From Planctomycetota bacterium (lineage in GTDB: Bacteria; Planctomycetota; Phycisphaerae; Sedimentisphaerales; Anaerohalosphaeraceae): 64,000 bases of DNA. The stretch lies in contig JAKPDO010000013.1 of NCBI GenBank assembly GCA_029552545.1, positions 1-64,000 of the forward strand, read 5' to 3'. Positions 26,979 through 35,677 of the stretch are shown piece after piece (position 1 is the stretch's first letter; each line of letters opens with the position of its first letter). The notes beneath the pieces are model-generated. The model was not told the origin of the DNA. It worked only from the letters and a program-made list of their open reading frames with translations, and did no database searches. The translations under genes and the position numbers were made by a program.

Positions 26979-28973
26979 ATGGCACATCAGCACCTTGGAA
27001 TTAAATGTCAGGAAATGGGCTGCTCTCACGAGGGGCATTCCCATACCCATGAAGGGTTGGCTGCTTCGGCGGCGGGTCAGCAGACGCGGATTAGTCTGGC
27101 GGTTTTTGGGACGCTTACCGGCGGCGTGCTGCTGCTGAGCGGTTCGCTGGCTCAGGTTCGCTGGCTGTACGGGCCGGGAGATTTGAGTCAATTGGTGGCC
27201 CTGATTGGAGCGGTGCTGCTGGGGCTGCCGGTGATTGTTCATGCCGTGCGGGGGCTGCTGGAAGGCCATACGCATATGGATGAGCTGGTGGCGCTGGCGA
27301 TTCTTGCGGCGCTGGCCGCCGGTCAGTATTTTGAGGCGGGCGTAGTGGCCTTTATTATGCTGCTGGCGGAGCTGATGGAGACCCGGACAGCCCTGGGGGC
27401 ACGGGCGGCGATTGAATCGCTGATTAAACTGACCCCGACAACGGCTGTTCTGCTCAATCCGGACGGGACGGAAACGGAGGTGAATGTCAGTCAGCTCAAG
27501 CCCGGGGATTTGATTCGGGTTCGTCCGGGCGACAATATCCCGGCGGACGGTGTGATTCGTCAGGGCTTGAGTTCGGTCAATGAGGCCACGATTACCGGCG
27601 AATCGCTGCCGGTGGATAAGGTCATCGGGATGCAGGTGTTTGCCGGCACGACGAACCTGACGGGAATGCTGGATATCGAGGTGACCAAGGCCGGACAGGA
27701 CACCACGCTGGGCAAGGTGCAGCAGCTGATTATGGCAGCGGAGAAGACGCAGCTGCCGATTATGCGGCTGATTGACCGGTATGTGAAATGGTATCTGCCG
27801 ACAATCCTGATGATTAGCGGAATTGTTTACTTTTTCACGAAGGATTTTGAAAAGACGATTTCGATTCTGGTGATTTCGTGTCCGTGTCCGATTATTATGG
27901 CGACACCGACGGCGATGGTGGCGGCGCTGTCGGCGGCGGCGCGTCTGGGGGTGCTGATTAAGAATGTATCGCTTCTGGAAATCGCCGGCAAGATTACGGC
28001 GGTTGTGTTTGACAAGACCGGCACCCTGACGACGGGGCAGCTGTATGTGACCAAGCTGGAGCCGGCGGCGGATGTCGAGCCGGAGAGACTGCTGTCGCTG
28101 GCGGCTTCCGCCGAGGAGATGAGCAAGCACCCGGCGGCCCGTGCGGTGCTCAATCTGGCCAGGGAGGCCAATGTGAGTTTTGTGCGGGCGACGGAATTTC
28201 AGGAAACGCCGGGCAAAGGCGTGACGGCCCGTGTAAACGGTTCGCTGGTGCGGGTAGGACGCGATACATTCCTGACGGAAAACGGAATTGATATTCATAC
28301 GGTGGCCGACCCGGCCCTTCATGAGGAGCAGGGGTTCAGCACGCTGTATGTTTCATGCGACAATCGGTGCATCGGTTGGATCGGGCTTCAGGACAAGACG
28401 CGTCCGGAGGCCCGGCAGGCAGTGGAGGAGCTGTTTGCGGCGAAGATTCGCCGGGTAACGATGCTGACGGGCGACCGCCGGGATGTGGCCAATCGCGTCA
28501 GTGCGGAGCTGGGCTGTACGGATTACAAGGCCCAGTGCCTGCCGCAGGACAAGCTGGCGGTGGTGGAGTCGATTCGCAAGGAAGGTCATATTGTGGCGGT
28601 GGTTGGGGACGGCATTAATGACGCCCCGGCGCTGGCGGCGGGGGATTTGGGTATTGCGATGGGGGCGGCCGGCAGTGATGTGGCCATCAACTCCGCTTCG
28701 ATTGCCCTGATGAGCAATGACCTTCGGCGTCTGCCGTTCTTGGTGCATTTGTCGCGGAAGACGCGGGCCGTCATTCACCAAAACCTGCTGTTCGGCGTCA
28801 TTTTTATCCTGCTGGGGATGATGGGGATTATGGTCGGCTGGGTGAAGCTGATTCTGGCGGCATTCCTGCATTTGGTCGGGGCGCTGGTGGTGATTTTCAA
28901 CAGTGCCCGTCTGGTGCGGTACGGAGAGCATCTGGAGCCGCATGGGCCTGCTGTTGAAAGCACGGAAGCATAA
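26979..28973 (+). CDS. P1B-type heavy-metal-transporting ATPase
   Basis: Integral membrane ATPase of 664 residues. The N-terminus is rich in Cys and His (CQEMGCSHEGHSHTHEG), a probable soft-metal site in place of an HMA domain. The membrane metal motif is CPC at 301-303 in ISCPCPIIMATP. The phosphorylated Asp is D345 in DKTGTLT, with TGES before it, KHPAARA as the HP motif, and MLTGDRR and VGDGINDAPAL after it. The last helix pair holds AAFLHLVGALVVIFNSARL, with His where zinc exporters have Asp, so zinc, cadmium, lead or manganese are all possible. AGAGG precedes the ATG at 26979. It sits between the SPFH genes and an ABC exporter. Confidence 0.9.
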   Translation: MAHQHLGIKCQEMGCSHEGHSHTHEGLAASAAGQQTRISLAVFGTLTGGVLLLSGSLAQVRWLYGPGDLSQLVALIGAVLLGLPVIVHAVRGLLEGHTHMDELVALAILAALAAGQYFEAGVVAFIMLLAELMETRTALGARAAIESLIKLTPTTAVLLNPDGTETEVNVSQLKPGDLIRVRPGDNIPADGVIRQGLSSVNEATITGESLPVDKVIGMQVFAGTTNLTGMLDIEVTKAGQDTTLGKVQQLIMAAEKTQLPIMRLIDRYVKWYLPTILMISGIVYFFTKDFEKTISILVISCPCPIIMATPTAMVAALSAAARLGVLIKNVSLLEIAGKITAVVFDKTGTLTTGQLYVTKLEPAADVEPERLLSLAASAEEMSKHPAARAVLNLAREANVSFVRATEFQETPGKGVTARVNGSLVRVGRDTFLTENGIDIHTVADPALHEEQGFSTLYVSCDNRCIGWIGLQDKTRPEARQAVEELFAAKIRRVTMLTGDRRDVANRVSAELGCTDYKAQCLPQDKLAVVESIRKEGHIVAVVGDGINDAPALAAGDLGIAMGAAGSDVAINSASIALMSNDLRRLPFLVHLSRKTRAVIHQNLLFGVIFILLGMMGIMVGWVKLILAAFLHLVGALVVIFNSARLVRYGEHLEPHGPAVESTEA

Positions 28974-29001
28974 ACGAATTTTTTTCAGGTGCAATTGACT
29001 C

Positions 29002-30258
29002 ATGGATTCTGCCGGTTCTTCCTATGCGATAGAAACCATCAATCTGACGAAAATCTTTCCGGATTGGTGGGGCCGCCCGAAGGTCAAAGCCGTTGTGGAT
29101 TTGAATCTGAAGGTTCGCTACAACGAGATTTACGGTTTTCTGGGGCCCAACGGTTCAGGAAAGACCACGACTATCAAGATGCTTCTGAACCTGCTGCATC
29201 CGACAAAGGGGCACGCCTTTGTTCTGGGGGGCCGCAGCACCGACCCGGCGATTGCCGCCCGGATTGGATATCTTCCGGAGGAGTCCTATTTATACCGCTA
29301 TCTGACGGCGCGGGAGACGCTGGATTTTTACGGGCGGATATTCGGCCTGCCGGCTTCCGTTCGCAAGAGCCGGATTGATACGCTTTTGGAGATGGTGGGG
29401 CTGGCGGGGCTGGGCAGTCGGCGCATCGGGACGTATTCGAAAGGAATGATGCGGCGGATTGGACTGGCGCAGGCCCTGATTAATGACCCGGATTTGCTGA
29501 TTCTGGATGAACCGACTTCCGGAATGGACCCGATCGGGACCCGTCAGATTAAAGACCTGCTGCTGGAGCTGGCACGTCGGGGCAAGACGATTCTGCTTTG
29601 CAGTCATTTGCTGGCGGATGTGGAGGATGTCTGCGACCGGATTGGGATTATGTACGGAGGCAAAATGCAGGTCGAAGGGCCGGTTCGGGAGCTTCTGCAG
29701 CATCGGGATGAGCTGCAGATTTTGACCGGACCGCTGCCTCCGAAGGCCCGGGAGGAGATTGAATCCGTGGTTCGCCGGGAGGGTTCGTGGTGCAAGATTA
29801 CGACTCCGGTGGACAAGCTGGAGACCTTCTTTGTCAATATCATTACGAAGGCCCAGGAAACACAGCCGACCAGCGGGGCCAAGCCCGGGACAGGGATTCA
29901 GGGTTTTCTGGCGGCTCAGCCGGCATCACCCTCTCGGGCTGTTCTGGAACAACTGGTTGCCAAGAAGCCCCAGCCGGTTTCGGAAAGCAGCGCCGACCGT
30001 GCGAAAACCGAACCGACGGAAGCCGTCCCGCCGTCTGCCCCCAAAAAGGAACTGCTTGAACATCTGACGGAAAAGCCGGTTGAGAAGACGGTTTCTGCAG
30101 AAGCTCAAACAGAGAAGCCGTCGGAGCCGCCTGCGGTACCCAAACCAGCGGTCCGTCAGGATATTCTGGAGAAACTTCTCGGAGGCCGAAAAGGGCCGGA
30201 TGGGTCGACGGAACAGACCCGTCTTCCGGATTCGGAGGAGCGCCGGGATGCGGAATAG
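29002..30258 (+). CDS. ABC transporter ATP-binding protein with repetitive C-terminal tail
   Basis: A 418-residue protein. Residues 1-230 form an ABC-2-type ATPase: Walker A GPNGSGKT at 48-55, signature YSKGMMRRIGLAQ, Walker B LLILDEPTSGMDP, and the switch His in LLCSHLLADVEDV. After a connector, residues 310-418 are Pro/Ala/Glu/Lys-rich and contain three similar helices, AVLEQLVAKK, ELLEHLTEKP and DILEKLLGGRK. Such a tail is unusual and may be a docking segment. The permease gene overlaps its end by 11 bp, so the two form one transporter. Confidence 0.9.
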   Translation: MDSAGSSYAIETINLTKIFPDWWGRPKVKAVVDLNLKVRYNEIYGFLGPNGSGKTTTIKMLLNLLHPTKGHAFVLGGRSTDPAIAARIGYLPEESYLYRYLTARETLDFYGRIFGLPASVRKSRIDTLLEMVGLAGLGSRRIGTYSKGMMRRIGLAQALINDPDLLILDEPTSGMDPIGTRQIKDLLLELARRGKTILLCSHLLADVEDVCDRIGIMYGGKMQVEGPVRELLQHRDELQILTGPLPPKAREEIESVVRREGSWCKITTPVDKLETFFVNIITKAQETQPTSGAKPGTGIQGFLAAQPASPSRAVLEQLVAKKPQPVSESSADRAKTEPTEAVPPSAPKKELLEHLTEKPVEKTVSAEAQTEKPSEPPAVPKPAVRQDILEKLLGGRKGPDGSTEQTRLPDSEERRDAE

Positions 30259-31618
30259 CTGGGTGATTGCCAAAAACACCATTGCTCAGGCCGTTCGAAT
30301 GAAGGTTGCGGCAGCCGTAATTTTGCTGCTGCTTGTCCTTCTGCCGACGATGGCCTGGATGCTGACGGGTGATGGAACGCTTTTGGGGAGACTGCAGAGT
30401 TTTTCCAGCTACAGCATCAGTTTGGTGGGATTTCTGCTTTCGGTGCTGACGATTGCCGTATCGTGTTATTCCCTCCACAGCGATTTGCGGACACGAACAA
30501 TCGATTTGGTGGTTACCAAACCGATTGTTCGCTATCAGATTGTTCTGGGAAAGTTTTTGGGGGCTGCGGGGCTGAATCTGTTTTTGCTGGCGGGGTTTTC
30601 ATGCATGATTTACGGATTGACGACGGCGACTCCCCGTTTTTCGAAGGCGCCGGAAGACCAGATTGCCCGGGCTCGGACGGAGTTCTTTACGGCTCGCCGC
30701 GTGGTGGCTCCTCAGATGTCGGAAGAGGAAATTAGCAGGCGTGTGGAGGAACGAATTGAAACGCTGCGGAAAAACCGGCAGCTGCCGGACCTGCCGATGT
30801 CGGAGATTCGGGCGACTCTTTGGGAGCAGGAACGGATTGCTCAAAAGTCCGTGGAAGTGGCGGCTGTGAAAGAGTGGGATTTTCAGACGGTTTTTCCGCC
30901 GAAGGACCCCAATTCGGTTTTGTTTGTCCGTTATAAGTTTCAGGCGACACCGGAGCCGCCGAATCAGGAAGTTTACGGGCAATGGCGGGTGGGGGATTTT
31001 CGGCAGTTTCGGACGGGTCTTCGGGAGTATAAAACGCCTGTTTACGGGGTGGAACGGTCGGAATCCGTCCGCACCCTGCATACCTTCACGGTTCCCGCGG
31101 ATGCGACGGCAGCGGATGGGGCGGTTACCGTCGGATTTTTCAATTCGCCGGAAAGGAATTTTTCCACGGTGATTTTTGACCAGATGGAGGTGCTCTATCA
31201 GGTCGGCGGGTTTGGAGTAAACTTTTTCCGCGTTGTTCTGCTGATGGCGATTCGCCTGGTTTTTCTGGCGGCACTGGGGGTTTCGCTGAGCACGTGGCTG
31301 TCGTTTCCGGTGGCGGCTTTGTTCAGTTTGATGGTGTTTTTTGCGGGGTTGATTAACGGATTTATTCTGGAATCCATCGAAGGGCTTGGGGCGGTTTTGG
31401 GATTGGTGTACCGATTTACGATTCGGTGGTTTCTCTATGCGATTCCGCGTTTTGACGGGCCGTACAGCCCGACGGATTATTTGGTTTCCGGAGAGGTTCT
31501 TTCCTGGGCCTTTTTGGGGAAAGCGGTTCTGATTACGCTTGCTGTGCAAATGGTACTTTTGCTGGCGATTGGAATCTGGATTTTCTCGAGGCGAGAAATC
31601 GCCAAAATTACGGTTTAA
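30248..31618 (+). CDS. ABC-2 transporter permease
   Basis: A 456-residue permease. The first helix is AAVILLLLVLLPTMAWML; SDLRTRTIDLVVTKPIVR is the coupling segment, followed by further helices. A large non-membrane domain of about 180 residues (near 130-310) separates the first helices from the last group of four to five. The ATG at 30248 lies inside the end of the ATPase gene, which suggests translational coupling; the frame is open upstream, but that part only mirrors the ATPase tail. Substrate unknown. Confidence 0.85.
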   Translation: MRNSWVIAKNTIAQAVRMKVAAAVILLLLVLLPTMAWMLTGDGTLLGRLQSFSSYSISLVGFLLSVLTIAVSCYSLHSDLRTRTIDLVVTKPIVRYQIVLGKFLGAAGLNLFLLAGFSCMIYGLTTATPRFSKAPEDQIARARTEFFTARRVVAPQMSEEEISRRVEERIETLRKNRQLPDLPMSEIRATLWEQERIAQKSVEVAAVKEWDFQTVFPPKDPNSVLFVRYKFQATPEPPNQEVYGQWRVGDFRQFRTGLREYKTPVYGVERSESVRTLHTFTVPADATAADGAVTVGFFNSPERNFSTVIFDQMEVLYQVGGFGVNFFRVVLLMAIRLVFLAALGVSLSTWLSFPVAALFSLMVFFAGLINGFILESIEGLGAVLGLVYRFTIRWFLYAIPRFDGPYSPTDYLVSGEVLSWAFLGKAVLITLAVQMVLLLAIGIWIFSRREIAKITV

Positions 31619-31629
31619 TCGTCTTTCGA

Positions 31630-33405
31630 ATGCGCTGGAAAAACAGACTCATCATTCTGGTTTGTGCCCTTGCAGCATCCGGGCTGCTGATTGCGGCCTG
31701 GCGGATGCAGCCGAAGATTCATCAAAAGCGTTCTGAGATGGGTCTGGTGCTGAATGACCCTTTGGAGAATGCTCCGCCTTCTTTGGCTTTTGCCACGGTA
31801 GCGATGGGGGCCTTCCGCGGGCTGGTAGTAGATGTGCTTTGGATTCGGGCGGACCGGCTCAAGCAGGAAGGGAAATTTTTTGACGCCAAACAGCTGGCGG
31901 AATGGATTACCATTTTGCAGCCCCGTTTTGCAAAGGTCTGGGATTTTCACGCCTGGAATATGGCGTACAACATCTCGGTCGCTATCCCCAATACCCAGTG
32001 TGCTCAACGCTGGCAATGGGTTCGCAACGGGTATGAACTGCTTCGGGACCGGGGAATCCCCCTCAATCCGCAGGATATTTCTCTGTATCGATCTCTGGGG
32101 TGGATTTTCTGGCATAAGATAGGGGACAATCTGGACGACTGCCATCGGTATTACAAGATGCAGCTCTTGTTAGAAATGCGGCCTTTGCTGGGGGAACAGA
32201 CCAATGAGGAGTTTGAGCGGCTGGCGGCGGCTCCGAAAACCCTTTCTGAGATTTTGGCAGATCCGGATGTAGCCCCGCTGATTGAGGCGCTGTCGAAGGC
32301 CGATTCGAGATTTCAAAAGACCGACACGACTTTGGTGGATAATTTCCTGGCTTTGCGTCGCCAGCCCGGCCAGTTTCCTCGTGCGGCTTTTGAGGTGATT
32401 GATTCCTTTCGCGATAAGCCCGGGCTTGCAAAGTTTGACAGGTTTGCCCGTGCGTGGGTTCTGCGGAACACCTGGAAAATGGACCCGGAGCTGATGGTTC
32501 AGATTAACAGGCAGTACGGTCGGACGTCGATTGATGACCCGAACGAACGGCTTCCGATTAACTGGGAGCATCCTGCGGCACATGCAATTTACTGGGCGGT
32601 TCTGGGACTTCAGAAGGCCTCTCGTCCGGACCAGTACCGGATTGATGAAAAAAACACGGATCGGATTGTTTTTCACAGTCTTCAGCAGCTGTATCGGAGC
32701 GGCAATCTGATTCTTTACACGGGTCCTGACGGGGAGACGGCGCTGTTTATTCGTCCGGACCCCAAGATGTTTACGGCCTGCGACCAGATTTGGCGGACGA
32801 TTATTGAGAAATATGAGAAGCTGGAAAAGGGCAATCCGAAGGCGGTTCGGGGAGGGCATAAGAACTTTCTGGAAAATGCCCTGATGTCAATGTACCAGGC
32901 GGGACACGAGCGAAGAGCCCGACAGATTTATCAGGAAGTCCGAAAACTTTATCCGAGGGATGATGCGGGGCAGATTCGAGAGGAGTACCTGAAACCGTTT
33001 GAGGAGTTTGTTCAGTGGCATTTCCGTCAGGAAATGGAGGGGCTTGGCTTTGATGATGCGACGGAGGCCATTCTATATCGTTTGCAGGAGGCCTATTTTT
33101 ACTATGCGATACGGGAGGATGATGAGGCCTCCGCCCGGGAAAAACTGGCCCAGCAGATTTATGATTATTATATGGAGGAACTAGGGAAAGAGGCCTCCCA
33201 GCGGCTGGGGCTTCCGCCGATGGACCTGATTCGATACACGGCGTTTCGCGGATTTATGGAGGATCCGGAATATCCGCCGTCTTTCAAGATGAGCTTGCTG
33301 GGCCGGATTCAGATTGAACGCCCGGACCTGTTTGAAAAACTTCAGCAGCAGGAACAATGGTTCCTGGAGCAAATCCGTCAGTACCAGCCGCAAAACACTC
33401 CCTGA
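31630..33405 (+). CDS. Membrane-anchored helical protein of unknown function
   Basis: A 591-residue protein with one N-terminal anchor (LIILVCALAASGLLIAAW) and a long helical exported or peripheral part. Tracts such as WITILQPRFAKVWDFHAWNMAYNI and the ALMSMYQAGHERRARQIYQE region look like degenerate TPR-type helical hairpins, but no consensus repeat is evident. It is the seventh and last gene of the operon, 11 bp after the ABC permease, and probably works with that transporter. I do not recognise a named family. Confidence 0.72.
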   Translation: MRWKNRLIILVCALAASGLLIAAWRMQPKIHQKRSEMGLVLNDPLENAPPSLAFATVAMGAFRGLVVDVLWIRADRLKQEGKFFDAKQLAEWITILQPRFAKVWDFHAWNMAYNISVAIPNTQCAQRWQWVRNGYELLRDRGIPLNPQDISLYRSLGWIFWHKIGDNLDDCHRYYKMQLLLEMRPLLGEQTNEEFERLAAAPKTLSEILADPDVAPLIEALSKADSRFQKTDTTLVDNFLALRRQPGQFPRAAFEVIDSFRDKPGLAKFDRFARAWVLRNTWKMDPELMVQINRQYGRTSIDDPNERLPINWEHPAAHAIYWAVLGLQKASRPDQYRIDEKNTDRIVFHSLQQLYRSGNLILYTGPDGETALFIRPDPKMFTACDQIWRTIIEKYEKLEKGNPKAVRGGHKNFLENALMSMYQAGHERRARQIYQEVRKLYPRDDAGQIREEYLKPFEEFVQWHFRQEMEGLGFDDATEAILYRLQEAYFYYAIREDDEASAREKLAQQIYDYYMEELGKEASQRLGLPPMDLIRYTAFRGFMEDPEYPPSFKMSLLGRIQIERPDLFEKLQQQEQWFLEQIRQYQPQNTP

Positions 33406-33505
33406 TTGGAGGGGTGATTTTCCCAGACCGCTCTTGCCTGAGAGAAGGTTTTGGCGTACACTGCGCATTTCGAAATGAAGAGCAGTCTGTGTTTGCGGGA
33501 AGAGA

Positions 33506-35653
33506 ATGAATTCGGAACAAATACTGGAAGGATTGACGGACTCGCAGCGGCGGGCGGTGCTGCATCGGGAAGGGCCTTTGCTGGTTTTGGCGGGGCCGGG
33601 CAGCGGCAAGACGCGGGTGATTACCTGCCGGATTGCGATGCTGATTCACGGCGGCGTGCGTCCGTCGCAGATTTGTGCGATTACGTTTACGAATAAAGCG
33701 GCCCAGGAGATGCGGCAGCGTGTGCTGTCGATGGGGGTGCCGGCAGGCAGCCATCTGAGCACCTTTCATTCGCTGTGTGTGCGGATTCTCCGGCGGTACG
33801 GGCAGGCGGCGGGAATTGAGCCGACCTTCAGCATTTATGATGAATCCGATCAGCTTCGCTGTATGAAGGAGGCGGTGGCGGCCTGTCAGATTTCCTCGTC
33901 AAATTTCTCCCCGTCGCGGATGCTGTCCATCATTTCCCGGCTGAAGAATGACCTGGAGGATGAGGAGGCGTTTGCGGCCCGTGTGAATGACTTTTTCGGG
34001 CAGACGGTCGCCTCGATTTATCGAAAATATCAGGAGATTCTGCGGCGCAATCAGGCCCTCGATTTTGACGATTTGCTCGTGCAGACGGCCCTGCTGATGC
34101 GGAATTTTCCCGAAATTCGCCGGGAGCTGTCCGAGCGGTTTCGCTATCTGCTGATTGACGAGTATCAGGATACCAACCACGCCCAGTATCAGATAGCCCG
34201 GGGGCTGGCCGCCGCACATGGGAATATCTGTGTGACAGGGGACCCGGACCAGTCGATTTACCGCTGGCGCGGGGCGGATATCGGCAACATCCTGGCGTTT
34301 GAGCGGGACTGGCCGAATGCGGCGGTGATTAAACTGGAGGAAAATTTCCGTTCGACGCCGAATATTCTGCGGCGGGCGGACCGGCTGATTGCGGGCAACA
34401 AAAAACGCAAGGCCAAAACGCTGATTCCGACGAGGCCGGAAGGGGAGGATGTGGTAATTCGGGTCTGCGAGGATGAACAGGATGAGGCGGAGCAGGTGGC
34501 CGCGGATGTTTCCGGTCTGCTCAATCAGGGAGTCAATCCGCAGGAAATTGCGGTGTTTTACCGGGTGAATGCGATGAGCCGCTCGGTGGAGGAGGCATTT
34601 ATCCGCCGGCGGATTCCCTATCAGGTGGTGCGGGGGGTGGAGTTTTATGCCCGAAAGGAAGTGAAGGATTTTCTCAGTTATCTGAAACTGATTGTCAACC
34701 CGTCGGATGATGTGGCGTTTGTGCGGGCGGTCTCCACGCACAGCCGAGGAATCGGGGACAAGACGATTGAACGCCTGCAGGAATATGCCTCCCGGAATCG
34801 TCTGCCGCTTTTGGCGGCGGCCGGACAGGCCGGACGGATTGAAACGATTGCCTCCGGCACCCGCAAACGGCTGATGGAGTTTGCCGCTCTTTTTGAGCGG
34901 TTTCGGAAGGAATTGGACCGGGAGGCGTCGGAGATTATGAACCTTGTGTTCACGGAAAGCGGTCTGTCGGAGGCGTTTGAGGAGGCCGGAGATGAGGAAG
35001 CGATTGAGAATATCAATGAGCTGATTAATGCGGCGGCCGAGTATGACCGCACGGCCGAAAATCCCTCGCTGGCCGATTTTCTTCAGAGCATCGCCCTCTA
35101 CAGCGATACGGATGCGTTTGACCCGAATGCCGGACGGGTGTCCCTGATGACGCTGCATGCCGCTAAGGGACTGGAGTTTTCCTGCGTGTTTATCATCGGT
35201 CTGGAGGAAGGAATGCTGCCGCATGAGCGTTCGCTGGAAGGCGGGCCGGATGAGATGGAGGAGGAGCGGCGGCTGTTTTTTGTCGGGATGACGCGGGCCA
35301 AGGACCGGCTGACTATCAGTTACGCCCGCCATCGGCTTTTGCGGGGGCAGTTTCTGCGGTCGGTTCCTTCGCCGTTTCTTTATGAAATCGGATTTGCCGG
35401 CGAAACGCAGGTTCGAGACCGAACGGAGGACTGGGAAGGATATTTCGGCCTGTCCAAAGAGCCGAAAAGCCGACCGGAGAAAACAGCGCCGAAATTTGCC
35501 GTTAATGAACGGGTGGAGCATTCCAAGTTCGGTCGGGGCAGCGTGAAGGAATTTCTGGACCTGGGCGAGGACAGCATCGTTGTGGTGCGTTTTGATTCGG
35601 GAACGACCAAGTCTCTGATGCTCAAATATGCGTCGCTGGTGAAAGTTCAGTAA
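33506..35653 (+). CDS. pcrA: ATP-dependent DNA helicase, PcrA/UvrD type
   Basis: Superfamily 1A 3'-5' DNA helicase of 715 residues acting in repair and replication-fork clearance. The motifs run in order: Q motif LTDSQRRAVLH, Walker A GPGSGKT at 30-36, TFTNKAAQEM (Ia), DEYQDTN (II, near residue 217), GDPDQSIYRWRGA (III), ENFRSTPNIL (IV), VSLMTLHAAKGLEF (V) and EERRLFFVGMTRAKD (VI). The C-terminal ERVEHSKFGRGSV is the Tudor-like tail that binds RNA polymerase in PcrA/UvrD. GGGAAGAG precedes the ATG. Confidence 0.95.
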   Translation: MNSEQILEGLTDSQRRAVLHREGPLLVLAGPGSGKTRVITCRIAMLIHGGVRPSQICAITFTNKAAQEMRQRVLSMGVPAGSHLSTFHSLCVRILRRYGQAAGIEPTFSIYDESDQLRCMKEAVAACQISSSNFSPSRMLSIISRLKNDLEDEEAFAARVNDFFGQTVASIYRKYQEILRRNQALDFDDLLVQTALLMRNFPEIRRELSERFRYLLIDEYQDTNHAQYQIARGLAAAHGNICVTGDPDQSIYRWRGADIGNILAFERDWPNAAVIKLEENFRSTPNILRRADRLIAGNKKRKAKTLIPTRPEGEDVVIRVCEDEQDEAEQVAADVSGLLNQGVNPQEIAVFYRVNAMSRSVEEAFIRRRIPYQVVRGVEFYARKEVKDFLSYLKLIVNPSDDVAFVRAVSTHSRGIGDKTIERLQEYASRNRLPLLAAAGQAGRIETIASGTRKRLMEFAALFERFRKELDREASEIMNLVFTESGLSEAFEEAGDEEAIENINELINAAAEYDRTAENPSLADFLQSIALYSDTDAFDPNAGRVSLMTLHAAKGLEFSCVFIIGLEEGMLPHERSLEGGPDEMEEERRLFFVGMTRAKDRLTISYARHRLLRGQFLRSVPSPFLYEIGFAGETQVRDRTEDWEGYFGLSKEPKSRPEKTAPKFAVNERVEHSKFGRGSVKEFLDLGEDSIVVVRFDSGTTKSLMLKYASLVKVQ

Positions 35654-35677
35654 ACTGTATGTTTAAGGGAATGAACT

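Noticed and set aside
26376..28322. Minus-strand open frame of 648 codons
   Set aside because: It is antisense to the HflK-like and P-type ATPase genes, both with full motif sets. Its translation is Arg/His/Gln-rich, as expected for an antisense shadow.
33899..35521. Minus-strand open frame of 540 codons
   Set aside because: It is antisense to the helicase gene and has shadow-type composition without a ribosome-binding site.
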